Below, one piece after another: positions 52,396 through 61,078 of a DNA stretch of 64,000 bases. Numbering within the stretch: the stretch's first letter is position 1; each line of letters opens with the position of its first letter. The stretch is from the NCBI GenBank assembly GCA_046351455.1, contig JAXLYM010000003.1, positions 248,001-312,000 of the forward strand, in the 5' to 3' direction. The notes below the pieces were generated by a model that was not told the origin of the DNA, searched no databases, and worked only from the letters and a program-made list of their open reading frames with translations. The stretch is from JADJRH01 sp046351455 (lineage in GTDB: Bacteria > Myxococcota_A > Polyangia > Polyangiales > Polyangiaceae). The position numbers were made by a program, and so were the translations under genes.

Positions 52396-53864
52396 GCGCG
52401 GATCCCAACAAGAAAAGCGCACGCACATTTCAGTGTCGCGACGTCCTGTGGGAGACGTTCGAGCAGATGGCGCGCGAGCTCGAGTGCTCGATCGACTACC
52501 TGATCAACGAATCGATGAAGCAGTACGCGCGCCAGCGGAGCTACAGCCCGCGGACGCCGTTCCCTGGTGGCACGCGTGAAGGCGCGCCCGGCTCCGGTCC
52601 GCACGCCGCGGTGCCCGGTCCCGGCGCGGTCCCCCCGCCGCCTCCTTCGCCTCCGCAAGGCTTCTCGGCCACGCCGCCTCCTGGTCTCGACATGACGGGC
52701 GCGAAGCCGGGTTATCCGCCGCCGCCCGGCGCCATGGATATGGGCGGTCCGCCGAAGCCGGGTTACCCGCCGATCCCTGGTGGTCCTGCGGTGCCGCCGC
52801 CTCCGCCCACGGGCGTCTCCGGTCAGTATCCGGGCGTGCCCGGGCCGCCTCCGCCTCCGATGGTCGGGGCCGGTGGTCCGCCGCCTCCGCCACCGCCGGC
52901 GGGCTTCGGTCAGGCGCCTCCGCCTCCGCCTGGACCGCCCGGCGCGTACACGCCTCCCCCGCCGATTCCGGGGCTCGCTCCGCTTCCGGGGCCGCGTCCG
53001 GGTGGCCCGCCGCCGCCTCCGCCTCCGATGGGCGGCGCCAAGCGTCCGAGCGTGCCTGCGCCGCCTCCGGCGCCGAGCGGTGTGCGTCCGCCGCCTCCGC
53101 CGCCGAGCGCGCGTCTCGCTCCGCCGCCGCCTCCGCCTCCCGGTGGAACGGTCCGGCCGATGGCGCCGCGCGCTCCTGGATCCGCGCCGCCTCCGCCGCC
53201 TCCGCCCGGCACGGGTGGCTCTGGCCAATACGGCGCGCCGCCGCCTCCGCCTCCGATGGGCGGCGGGATGGCGCCGCCTCCGCCGCCTCCGATGGGTGGC
53301 GGGATGGGCGGGCCGCCCCCGCCTCCGATGGGCCTCGGTGGTCCGCCGCCCGGAATGCAGATGCCGCCTCCGCCCGGAATCCCCGGCGGCGGTCCGCCCA
53401 TGCCTCCGGCGCCGCCTCCGATGGGCGGTGGAATGCCGCCTCCGCCGCCGATCCCGGCCGGTCCGCCGCCCATGCAGCCGGCGCCGATCCAGCCGCCCGG
53501 CCCGGTGATGGCGCCGCCGCCTCCGTTCGGGATGCAGCAGCCGCCGCCCCCGCCGATCACGGGCCCCGGCGCAGGCGGGATGCCGCCGCTCCAGGCCTTC
53601 TACGGTGGCCAGAAGTTCGCGGTGAACAAGGATCGCTTCATCATCGGCCGCGGCAAGCAGTCGAGCGATCTCACGATCAAGGACCCGAACGTGTCGCGCC
53701 AGCACGCGATGGTCGAGTACCTCAACGGCCAGTTCTACATGGTCGACATGGGCTCGACGAACGGCGTCGAATACAACGGCCAGCGCATCGCGCGGAAGGC
53801 GATCGCCGAAGGCGACATGTTCCGCATCTGCGACCATGAGGTCCGCTTCTCGTACCGCGGCTGA
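52392..53864 (+). CDS. FHA-domain protein with long polyproline linker
   Basis: 490 residues. The N-terminal 48 residues (TFQCRDVLWETFEQMARELECSIDYLINESMKQYA) resemble a ribbon-helix-helix-like unit. A 340-residue linker of Pro, Gly and Met follows (runs of PPPPPP with MGGG). The C-terminal FHA domain (about 395-490) keeps all phosphothreonine-binding positions: GRGKQSSDLTI, SRQHAMV and GSTNGVEYNG. It should bind phosphothreonine partners, i.e. read Ser/Thr kinase output. It overlaps the lipoprotein gene (4 bp) and the L,D-transpeptidase gene (29 bp), so all are probably translated from one message. Confidence 0.9.
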   Translation: MSADPNKKSARTFQCRDVLWETFEQMARELECSIDYLINESMKQYARQRSYSPRTPFPGGTREGAPGSGPHAAVPGPGAVPPPPPSPPQGFSATPPPGLDMTGAKPGYPPPPGAMDMGGPPKPGYPPIPGGPAVPPPPPTGVSGQYPGVPGPPPPPMVGAGGPPPPPPPAGFGQAPPPPPGPPGAYTPPPPIPGLAPLPGPRPGGPPPPPPPMGGAKRPSVPAPPPAPSGVRPPPPPPSARLAPPPPPPPGGTVRPMAPRAPGSAPPPPPPPGTGGSGQYGAPPPPPPMGGGMAPPPPPPMGGGMGGPPPPPMGLGGPPPGMQMPPPPGIPGGGPPMPPAPPPMGGGMPPPPPIPAGPPPMQPAPIQPPGPVMAPPPPFGMQQPPPPPITGPGAGGMPPLQAFYGGQKFAVNKDRFIIGRGKQSSDLTIKDPNVSRQHAMVEYLNGQFYMVDMGSTNGVEYNGQRIARKAIAEGDMFRICDHEVRFSYRG

Positions 53865-55167
53865 TCGCCTCAAGACCGCTGCGTTTCCCCTCGGAATCGC
53901 GGCGGTCGTCCTCTCCCTCACAGCTTCGTTCTCCGCGCCCGCGAGCGCCGGCCTCGGTCCTCCGTGGGTCGCGAAGGGCGACGTGCCGCTGCCCTCGTGG
54001 GTCAAGAGCGCGCGCGTCCTCCGCGCGGACGAGCCGATCGTCGCGACGCCTTCGAAATCCGGCAAGAAGCGCGGCGCCGCGGGCCGTGAGGCTCGGCTCC
54101 CGGTGTTCGGCGCGCGCGTGGGTCCGGGGTGCGCGGGCCGCTTCATCCACGTCGGCCCCTTCGCGTGGATCTGCGACGCCGCGCTGGAGCTGTCCGGCAA
54201 CGCGCCCGTCCGCGCGAGCGCCCACACCTTCGCGGACCCGAAGGACGGCCTCCCGTACCGCTACTACTTCGTCGGCCCCGACGGCTCCTCCGCGTACCGC
54301 AGGCTCGACGCGGTGGACCTCGGCGATCCGCAGATGCAGCTCGATCCCGGCTTCGCGGTCGCGGTGATCGAAGAGCGCACGTACGAGGGCGATCTGTACG
54401 GCCGCACGTCGCACAACCTCTGGGTGCCGATGCGCGATCTCGGCCCCTCGCGGCCGTCCACCCTGCACGGCGAGGTGCTGCCCGGCGCGTACACGCTCCC
54501 GTCGACGCCGGGGCCGATGCCGTTCGCGTGGGTGCTCCCCGACAAGGTCCGCGTGCGCAAGAGCCCAGGCGGCGCGCCGACGTCCACGACGCGCCTCCGC
54601 TTCGACGTGGTGCCGGTGCTCGAAGAGGCGCAGTCCGGCCGCTACCTGCGCATCGGCGCGTCCGAGTGGATCGCCGCGAGCGACGTGCGCCGCGCGTCCG
54701 TCAGCGATCCGCCGAAGGAGGTCAACGTCGACACCGGCGAGAAGTGGATCGACGTCGAGCTCGCGACGCAGACGCTCGTCGCTTACGAGGGCAAAAAGCC
54801 TGTCTTCGCGACGCTCGTCTCCACCGGAAAAGGCAAGCAGGGCACCGGCAACGCGACCCCGATCGGCGTGAACCGCATCTGGATCAAGCTGCTCTCCACC
54901 GACATGGACAACCTCGAGGACGAGAACGCGTCGCGCTACTACCGCATGGAGAGCGTCCCGTACGTGCAGTTCTTCTCGAAGGGCGTCGCCCTCCACGGCG
55001 CGTACTGGCATCGCTCGTTCGGCAACGTGCGCAGCCACGGCTGCGTGAACCTCTCGCCGCTCGATGCGCAGCGCCTCTTCTGGTGGACGGGCCCGCGCTT
55101 GCCTGCGGGGTGGACGGCCTCGCTCCCGATGCCGCACGAACCGGGCACCGTGATACGAGTGCGGTGA
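53836..55167 (+). CDS. L,D-transpeptidase (YkuD domain)
   Basis: 443 residues. Signal peptide ending near SAPASAG. The N-terminal 300 residues include SH3-like segments (RFIHVGPFAWICDAALEL, VRVRKSPGGAP) that may bind peptidoglycan. The catalytic YkuD domain (about 300-430) ends in HGAYWHRSFGNVRSHGCVNLS, with the active Cys at about 402. It forms 3-3 peptidoglycan crosslinks or attaches proteins to stem peptides. Starts 29 bp inside the FHA gene; its stop shares one base with the next start. Confidence 0.9.
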   Translation: MRSASRTAADRLKTAAFPLGIAAVVLSLTASFSAPASAGLGPPWVAKGDVPLPSWVKSARVLRADEPIVATPSKSGKKRGAAGREARLPVFGARVGPGCAGRFIHVGPFAWICDAALELSGNAPVRASAHTFADPKDGLPYRYYFVGPDGSSAYRRLDAVDLGDPQMQLDPGFAVAVIEERTYEGDLYGRTSHNLWVPMRDLGPSRPSTLHGEVLPGAYTLPSTPGPMPFAWVLPDKVRVRKSPGGAPTSTTRLRFDVVPVLEEAQSGRYLRIGASEWIAASDVRRASVSDPPKEVNVDTGEKWIDVELATQTLVAYEGKKPVFATLVSTGKGKQGTGNATPIGVNRIWIKLLSTDMDNLEDENASRYYRMESVPYVQFFSKGVALHGAYWHRSFGNVRSHGCVNLSPLDAQRLFWWTGPRLPAGWTASLPMPHEPGTVIRVR

Positions 55168-56894
55168 TGCCGTCGATCCTCGGAGCCGTCCGCGATCTCA
55201 ACCGCCTCCGCCAGATCTACCTGGTGCTCGTCCGCCACGGCTTCGGCGAGATCGCGCAGCGCCTCGGCTTCGGCGGCGCCGCGAAGAAGGGAAAAGCGGG
55301 CGTCCCCGAGCTGCCCGCGCCGCCCCCGGATCTCGGCGAAGAAGCGGCGAACCTCGTCGTGCCCGACGCGGAGACGGAGCGCGGCGAAAAGGAAAAGAAG
55401 ACGATCTCGCTCCCCGAGCGCGGCCGCATGGTCCTCATGGATCTCGGCCCCTCGTTCGTGAAGCTCGGCCAGATCGCCTCCACGCGACCCGACGTGCTCC
55501 CCGCGGAGTGGATCAAGGAGCTGAAGAAGCTCCAGGACGAGGTGACGCCCCTCCCCTTCGACGACATCAAGGCCGCGGTCGAGTCGTCGCTCGGAGCTTC
55601 GATCCAGGACATTTACGACCGCTTCGACGAGAAGCCTCTCGCGGCCGCGTCGATCGGCCAGGTGCACCGCGCGGTGCTGAAGACGGAGGACGGCCCGAAG
55701 GACGTCGTCGTGAAGGTGCAGCGCCCCAGCGTGCGCGAGACGGTGGTGCGCGATCTGGAGCTGCTCCACATGCTCGCGGGCCTCGTCGAGCGCGCGATCC
55801 CCGAGTCGAAGATCTACTCGCCGGTCGCGCTCGTGGATCAGTTCGATCGCGCGATCACGAGCGAGCTCGATTTCAAGCTGGAGGCCGAGCACTCGCAGCG
55901 CTTCACGCAGAACTTCGCGGGCAAGGACGTCGCGCGGTTCCCCAAGGTCTACAAGCAGGCGACGACGAACCGCGTGCTCACGATCGAGTTCTTCGACGGC
56001 TACAAGATCTACGACGCGGTCAAGAGCCGCGGCTTCGAGGGCCCGAAGATCGCGAAGGTGTCGGTGCAGATCATCATCAAGATGATCTTCGAAGACGGCT
56101 TTTTTCACGCCGATCCGCACCCCGGCAACCTCTTCATCATGGGCACGCCGGAGCGCCCGTGCGTCGGCTTCATCGACCTCGGGATGGTGGGCCGTCTGTC
56201 GCCGGAGATGCGCGAGAAGACGATCGACCTCATGGTCGCGGCGGTGCGTCAGGACTACGTCGGCATCGCGGACGCGCTCTACGCGATCGCGACGCCGACG
56301 AAGAAGGTCGACATGCGCGCGTACCGGGCCGAGGTCGCGATGCTCAGCGAGAAGTATCTCGGCCGCCCGCTGAAGGAGATCAACCTCTCGGCGATGATCG
56401 GCGATCTCGTGTACGGCGCGACGAAGTACGGCCTCGAGATCCCGCCGGACTTCCTGCTCGTCGGCAAGGCGCTGATGACGGTGGAGGGCGTCGGCAAGGA
56501 GATCGACCCGGAGCTCGACGTCTACGGCGAGGCGCGCCCGTATTTCCTCGACCTCCTCAAGAAGCGTTACTCCCCCGAGCGCCTCACGATGGACCTCTAC
56601 CGCGGCGTGGAGCGCCTCAGCACCGCCGCGTACGAGCTGCCGCCGCTCACGCGCGAGATCCTCGACGATCTCCGGCTCGGTCGCCTCTCGTTGGTGGTGA
56701 ACGATCCGGCCTTGCGCCCGGCCGCGGAGCGAGTGGGCGCGCGCATCTTCGCGGGGCTCGCGATGATCGCCTTCCTCGGCAGCGGCTCCTTGCTCTTGGC
56801 GGCGCACGCGCAAGAGGTGCTCGGCGTCGTTCTGATCGTCCTCGGCGTCCTGGTGCTGTTGATCCACATGACGCTGAACGCCCTACGAAAATAG
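55167..56894 (+). CDS. ABC1/UbiB-family atypical kinase
   Basis: 575 residues from the ATG at 55167 (stop/start TGATG with the previous gene); a GTG at 55164 is possible. Family signatures: KxGQ motif (FVKLGQIASTRPDVLP), Ala-rich loop AAASIGQVHRA in place of a Gly-rich loop, catalytic loop HADPHPGNLF, and DLGMVG in place of DFG. Two C-terminal membrane helices. UbiB members support ubiquinone or lipid metabolism through ATPase activity. No quinone genes are nearby; its place behind FHA and transpeptidase genes suggests an envelope role (inference). Confidence 0.92.
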   Translation: MPSILGAVRDLNRLRQIYLVLVRHGFGEIAQRLGFGGAAKKGKAGVPELPAPPPDLGEEAANLVVPDAETERGEKEKKTISLPERGRMVLMDLGPSFVKLGQIASTRPDVLPAEWIKELKKLQDEVTPLPFDDIKAAVESSLGASIQDIYDRFDEKPLAAASIGQVHRAVLKTEDGPKDVVVKVQRPSVRETVVRDLELLHMLAGLVERAIPESKIYSPVALVDQFDRAITSELDFKLEAEHSQRFTQNFAGKDVARFPKVYKQATTNRVLTIEFFDGYKIYDAVKSRGFEGPKIAKVSVQIIIKMIFEDGFFHADPHPGNLFIMGTPERPCVGFIDLGMVGRLSPEMREKTIDLMVAAVRQDYVGIADALYAIATPTKKVDMRAYRAEVAMLSEKYLGRPLKEINLSAMIGDLVYGATKYGLEIPPDFLLVGKALMTVEGVGKEIDPELDVYGEARPYFLDLLKKRYSPERLTMDLYRGVERLSTAAYELPPLTREILDDLRLGRLSLVVNDPALRPAAERVGARIFAGLAMIAFLGSGSLLLAAHAQEVLGVVLIVLGVLVLLIHMTLNALRK

Positions 56895-56913
56895 GCAAAT
56901 TCGAAACGAATCG

Positions 56914-57963
56914 CTAGATCTCGACGGCGCGCACGATCACCTCTTCCGCCGCGCGTGATGCGTCCGCGCGTGAGGCTTCGGCGATCACCTTCGGCTCTCC
57001 GTCGACGCGATCGAAGATCTGCGAGCGGCCCTCGAAGTGGTTGTCGAGCACGTCGCCGAGCAAGTGCGCGGTCACGGCGTAGCGGAGGTGCGGGAGGCGC
57101 GGGGAACGCAGCGAGGCTTCGAGGCCCTCGCTCTGCCACTGCTCGCGGCGGAGCTGGCGCTCTCCTTCGGCCGCGAACACCCAGCGCTCGTCCCACGGCC
57201 ACGGGTTCGCCGCAGGGTGCGCGAGGATCGATGCGCCGCGCGCGTCACACACCGGGGCCATGCGCTGAAACGAAGGCTCGCGCTCCGTGTGCGGCACCAG
57301 GAAGCCGTCGTAACAAATCAGCGTCGCCACGCGGCCGAACGGCGCCTCGAACGGACGCACGTCCGCGGCGTCTCCCGGCGACAAACCGAGCGCGTCCTCC
57401 AGCGTCGGCACCAGGTTCACCTTGCGCGTCGTCGCCACGTGCGCGCCGTCCGGACCGAACGCGTACGACGTGTTGAACACGCGACCGTCCAGCGGCTCGA
57501 AGGCCTCCGCGGTCTCGCCGCGCGCGTTCCTCGGCAAGAGCGCGCTGCCCGCGACCACCCACGCGCCGTGGCGCCTCGCGAAGGCCGAGAACGCCGACCG
57601 ATAGATGCGGTGCACGTCCGCCGCCGCCGACAGGAGGAACCCCACCTTCGGCGAGAGGACATGTCCCTTTCGCATCGCGCGGACCACCTCCGGCAAGCGC
57701 CGCAGCGCCACGCGGGTGAGCGCGCCGTCCGTCGTGCGCGCGCCCCGGATCACGCGATCGCGGCCCGCGACGGGGAGGAACGCCCCCACCATCTCCGGAA
57801 AGACCGCGACGCACGCGTGACGCGGCCGCCCCGCGGAGTCCTTCTCCCGCGCGCGATCCAGGGCGTTTCCAGCCCGATCCAGCATCGCGAGGAAGCTCGC
57901 CTCCGACGTGTAGTCCGCGAGGGTGACATGGACCTGACAGGCCGCGAGCTCGATCCGAGGCAT
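56914..57963 (-). CDS. Carbon-nitrogen hydrolase (nitrilase superfamily)
   Basis: 349 residues. The catalytic triad is placed at E57 (FPEMVGAF), K181 (TRKVNLVP) and C217 (LICYDGF). It hydrolyses amides or nitriles; this arrangement (C-Y-D-G-F, long C-terminal part with SQIFDRVDGEP) does not point to one substrate. No signal peptide. Convergent with the UbiB gene, 19 bp apart; divergent from the response-regulator gene by 81 bp. Confidence 0.87.
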   Translation of the reverse strand: MPRIELAACQVHVTLADYTSEASFLAMLDRAGNALDRAREKDSAGRPRHACVAVFPEMVGAFLPVAGRDRVIRGARTTDGALTRVALRRLPEVVRAMRKGHVLSPKVGFLLSAAADVHRIYRSAFSAFARRHGAWVVAGSALLPRNARGETAEAFEPLDGRVFNTSYAFGPDGAHVATTRKVNLVPTLEDALGLSPGDAADVRPFEAPFGRVATLICYDGFLVPHTEREPSFQRMAPVCDARGASILAHPAANPWPWDERWVFAAEGERQLRREQWQSEGLEASLRSPRLPHLRYAVTAHLLGDVLDNHFEGRSQIFDRVDGEPKVIAEASRADASRAAEEVIVRAVEI

Positions 57964-58044
57964 GTTTCTTTCCTACTCCTCACGGCGCATCGCGAGAACA
58001 TCGCGCTTTCGCACCGCGCCCTCTTTGGACTACGAAAGGGGTTC

Positions 58045-58737
58045 GTGACGGCCAAGAAGAAGATCCTCCTCATCGAGGACGAGCCGCACATCGTGCTCGG
58101 CCTGACCGACGCCCTCGAATTCGAGGGGTTCTGCGTCGTGTCGGCGAACAAGGGCAAGGACGGCGTGCAACTCGCGCGGCACGAGAAGCCGGACGCGATC
58201 CTCCTCGACCTGATGCTGCCCGACACGAACGGCTTCAAGGTGTGCGAGGAGCTGCGTCGCTGGGACGCGTTCGTGCCCATCCTGATGCTGACGGCGCGCT
58301 CGCAGGAGGTCGACAAGATCCGCGGCCTCGACGCCGGCGCGGACGACTACGTGACGAAGCCCTTCAGCGTCGGCGAGCTGATCGCGCGCATCCGTGCGCT
58401 CTTCCGTCGCGCGGCGCGCCCCTCCGAGGCGACCGCGGAGACGTTCACGATCGGCGAGGCGTCGGTGAACCTCACGACGCACACGCTCACGCGCGGAGGC
58501 AAGGCGTCGCAGCTCTCGTTCTACGAGGTGGAGCTTTTGCGCCTGCTCAACGAGCGCATCGGCCAGCCCGTGCACCGCGACGAGATCCTCCAGAAGATCT
58601 GGGGCGTGGAGGGCACGCCGTCGAACCGCACCGTCGACAACTTCATCGTGAAGCTGCGCAAGAAGGTCGAGAAATCGCCGGACAAACCCGAGCACATCCT
58701 CACGGTGTACGGGTACGGGTACAAACTGGCCCCTTGA
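58045..58737 (+). CDS. OmpR-family response regulator
   Basis: 230 residues from a GTG at 58045 with AAGGGG upstream. Receiver domain: E11/D12, phospho-Asp D55 (LLDLMLPD), T83, K105 (VTKPF). The winged-helix output domain (about 135-230) has RDEILQKIWG and NRTVDNFIVKLRKK. No histidine kinase is adjacent, so it is an orphan within the window; it may be served by a distant kinase such as the hybrid kinase at 41010-43001, but nothing shows it. Confidence 0.93.
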   Translation: MTAKKKILLIEDEPHIVLGLTDALEFEGFCVVSANKGKDGVQLARHEKPDAILLDLMLPDTNGFKVCEELRRWDAFVPILMLTARSQEVDKIRGLDAGADDYVTKPFSVGELIARIRALFRRAARPSEATAETFTIGEASVNLTTHTLTRGGKASQLSFYEVELLRLLNERIGQPVHRDEILQKIWGVEGTPSNRTVDNFIVKLRKKVEKSPDKPEHILTVYGYGYKLAP

Positions 58738-58859
58738 CCGTACGCGGGCGGCTCCGCGGCGACGTTCCACAGAGCGGCTATCGAGGGGGCGGCGAACAGA
58801 GTAGTCTCGGCGCCTCTGCGCCTCGTTCTCTCGGGGCCGCTTGCTTTCAGGGACGCTCG

Positions 58860-60983
58860 ATGAAGACACGCCACCTCCTCTCGTTGGGGCTCGCCGCGCT
58901 GTTCGTTTATCTCGTGGGGCCGGGCTGTACGCAGGACTTCGGGGCCTTTCAGCCGTGCGAGGTCGGGCAGAAGCCGTGCGACGACGGCTGCCACACCCTG
59001 CAGGACCCGACGCACGGCTGCGCGGCGGTCGCGTGCGATCCGTGCGCCATCCCGAACGCGGCGGCCGCCTGCGTGCTCGGGAACAGCAGCTACCAGTGCG
59101 CGGTCGGCACGTGCCTCGAAGGCCACCGGAACTGCGACGGCCTCGACGCGAACGGCTGCGAGGTGGACCCCGACACCGATCCTCTGAACTGCGGCGCCTG
59201 CGGCAACAAGTGTGTGACGCCCCACGCGACGCCCGCGTGCGATGCGGGCCAGTGCGCCATCGACACGTGCGACGAGGGCTTCGGCGACTGCTCGGGCGGC
59301 GCGACGGACGGCTGCGAGAGCGACCTTCAGAACGACCCCGAGCACTGCGGCGACTGCGCCACGCAATGCGGCCAGGATCAGTCCTGTCAGGCCGGCAAAT
59401 GCACCCTCCAGTGCCCCCCGGACAAGGGGGATTGCAACAGCGACCCATCGGACGGCTGCGAGACCGATCTCGGCACGGGCCTGAACTGCGCCTTCTGCGG
59501 CGACAAATGCGATCTGCCGAACGCCGCGGCCCAGTGCCAGGCCGGCATGTGCGTGGTGCAGAGCTGCGCGAACGGCTTCGGCGACTGCGACGGGATGGCG
59601 GCGAACGGGTGCGAGGCGGACACGAAGAATTCCGCGCTGACGTGCGGCACCTGCGACAACGCCTGTCCGAACGGCCCGAACGGCACCACCGTGTGCAATA
59701 ATGGCACGTGCGGGATCAACTGCGACGCTGGCTTCGCCAACTGCGATGGTCAAGTGGCGACCGGCTGCGAGACCGACCTGAACAGCGACGTCGATCACTG
59801 CGGCGGCTGCAACTCCCCTTGTAGCCCCGCGAACGGCGTCGGCGTGTGCAATGGCGGTCAGTGCGCGGTCCAGATGTGCAATGGCACCTTCGCCGACTGC
59901 GACATGGGCGCGGCGAACGGGTGCGAGATCAACACTGCCACGTCCGCGCAGAACTGCGGCATGTGCGGGAAGGTCTGCATCTTCGCGCACGCGCAAGCCA
60001 ACTGCGCCGCCGGCAACTGCCAGCTCGGCAACTGCAACGCTGGATTCGGCAACTGCAATAGCGACCCAGCGGACGGCTGCGAGCTGCCGACGACGGCGGA
60101 CGTGAACAACTGCGGCGGCTGCGGCAACGTGTGCCCCGGCGGCCCCGGCGGGACGGCGGTGTGCACCAACGGAGTGTGCGCGATCGCCTGCGATGCGGGC
60201 TTCGGCGACTGCGATAACGACGCCTCGAACGGGTGCGAGACGGCGCTCGACAACAGCGTGCAGAACTGCGGCGCGTGCGGTCACGTGTGCCAGACGTCGA
60301 ACGGCGCCGTGGCGTCGCTGAGCTGCTCCGGCGGCCTCTGCAGCTCCGCGTGTGACATCGGCCGCGCGAACTGCAGCTATCCGTCCTCGCCGGCGCAGGA
60401 CGACGGCTGCGAGCTGAACGCCTCGAACAGCAGCACGAACTGCGGCGGATGCGGCAACGCGTGCACGGCGCAGGGCAACCCGCAGAACCCGCTCCAGTGT
60501 GTATACAACGCACCTGGTGTGCAGAACCTGTGCGGTTGTTTCCAGAATTCGCAGTGTGACGGCGACGGTCCGGGCGGCCCGGCGCAAGGCTCTTGCAACA
60601 ACGGCCTTTGTTCGTGCAACGGCACGGCCTGCGCGTCGGGAGAGGCGTGCGCCTCGCAGGGCGGCGTCAACGTGTGCTCGTGCGCGGCTGCGGGCGGAGC
60701 GGCCTGCGCCGCAGGTGAGACGTGCTGTGTGAGCCCGGCCGGTTGCAAGAACCTGCGCGCGGACCCGCTGAGCTGCGGCGCCTGCGGCCACGCGTGCACG
60801 GAGGGCTTCATCTGCTTCGATCTGGGCGTGAACGCGGCACCGGAGTGCCGGTGCGACGCCGCCCTCGACTGCAACGCAGGCACGAGCGGCACCTTCGCGT
60901 GCAGCGCCGCCGGCCGCTGCGTGTGCGGCGGCCAGACATGCGGCGTCGGCGAGCGCTGCCAGGCCAACGGCCAGTGCGGCTGA
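58860..60983 (+). CDS. Large Cys-rich tandem-repeat lipoprotein
   Basis: 707 residues, about 100 Cys. Signal peptide with a lipobox-like VGPGC. About ten imperfect repeats of about 45 residues, each with the order C-x-x-G-x-x-D/N-C-D/N ... N-G-C-E ... N-C-G-x-C-G-x-x-C ... C-x-x-G-x-C (examples: GFGDCDGMAANGCEAD, NNCGGCGNVCPGG). The last 170 residues are less regular. Each repeat probably folds on its own disulfides. Similar proteins are common in myxobacteria; function unknown, probably surface adhesion or cohesion (inference). The pattern resembles that of the smaller lipoproteins at 10768 and 19047. Confidence 0.83.
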   Translation: MKTRHLLSLGLAALFVYLVGPGCTQDFGAFQPCEVGQKPCDDGCHTLQDPTHGCAAVACDPCAIPNAAAACVLGNSSYQCAVGTCLEGHRNCDGLDANGCEVDPDTDPLNCGACGNKCVTPHATPACDAGQCAIDTCDEGFGDCSGGATDGCESDLQNDPEHCGDCATQCGQDQSCQAGKCTLQCPPDKGDCNSDPSDGCETDLGTGLNCAFCGDKCDLPNAAAQCQAGMCVVQSCANGFGDCDGMAANGCEADTKNSALTCGTCDNACPNGPNGTTVCNNGTCGINCDAGFANCDGQVATGCETDLNSDVDHCGGCNSPCSPANGVGVCNGGQCAVQMCNGTFADCDMGAANGCEINTATSAQNCGMCGKVCIFAHAQANCAAGNCQLGNCNAGFGNCNSDPADGCELPTTADVNNCGGCGNVCPGGPGGTAVCTNGVCAIACDAGFGDCDNDASNGCETALDNSVQNCGACGHVCQTSNGAVASLSCSGGLCSSACDIGRANCSYPSSPAQDDGCELNASNSSTNCGGCGNACTAQGNPQNPLQCVYNAPGVQNLCGCFQNSQCDGDGPGGPAQGSCNNGLCSCNGTACASGEACASQGGVNVCSCAAAGGAACAAGETCCVSPAGCKNLRADPLSCGACGHACTEGFICFDLGVNAAPECRCDAALDCNAGTSGTFACSAAGRCVCGGQTCGVGERCQANGQCG

Positions 60984-61078
60984 TCGATCGGTGATTGGGG
61001 GGTCTGGTGAAGGGCGCCGCGCACGTTGACCGCGATCGGGACGCGCGCGGGGCGCCCGGCTTGTGCTAGCGGTTCGGC

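Noticed and set aside
52910..53560. 216-residue Gly-rich minus-strand frame
   Set aside because: Antisense of the polyproline linker; resembles a Gly-rich protein only because Pro codons read backwards as Gly.
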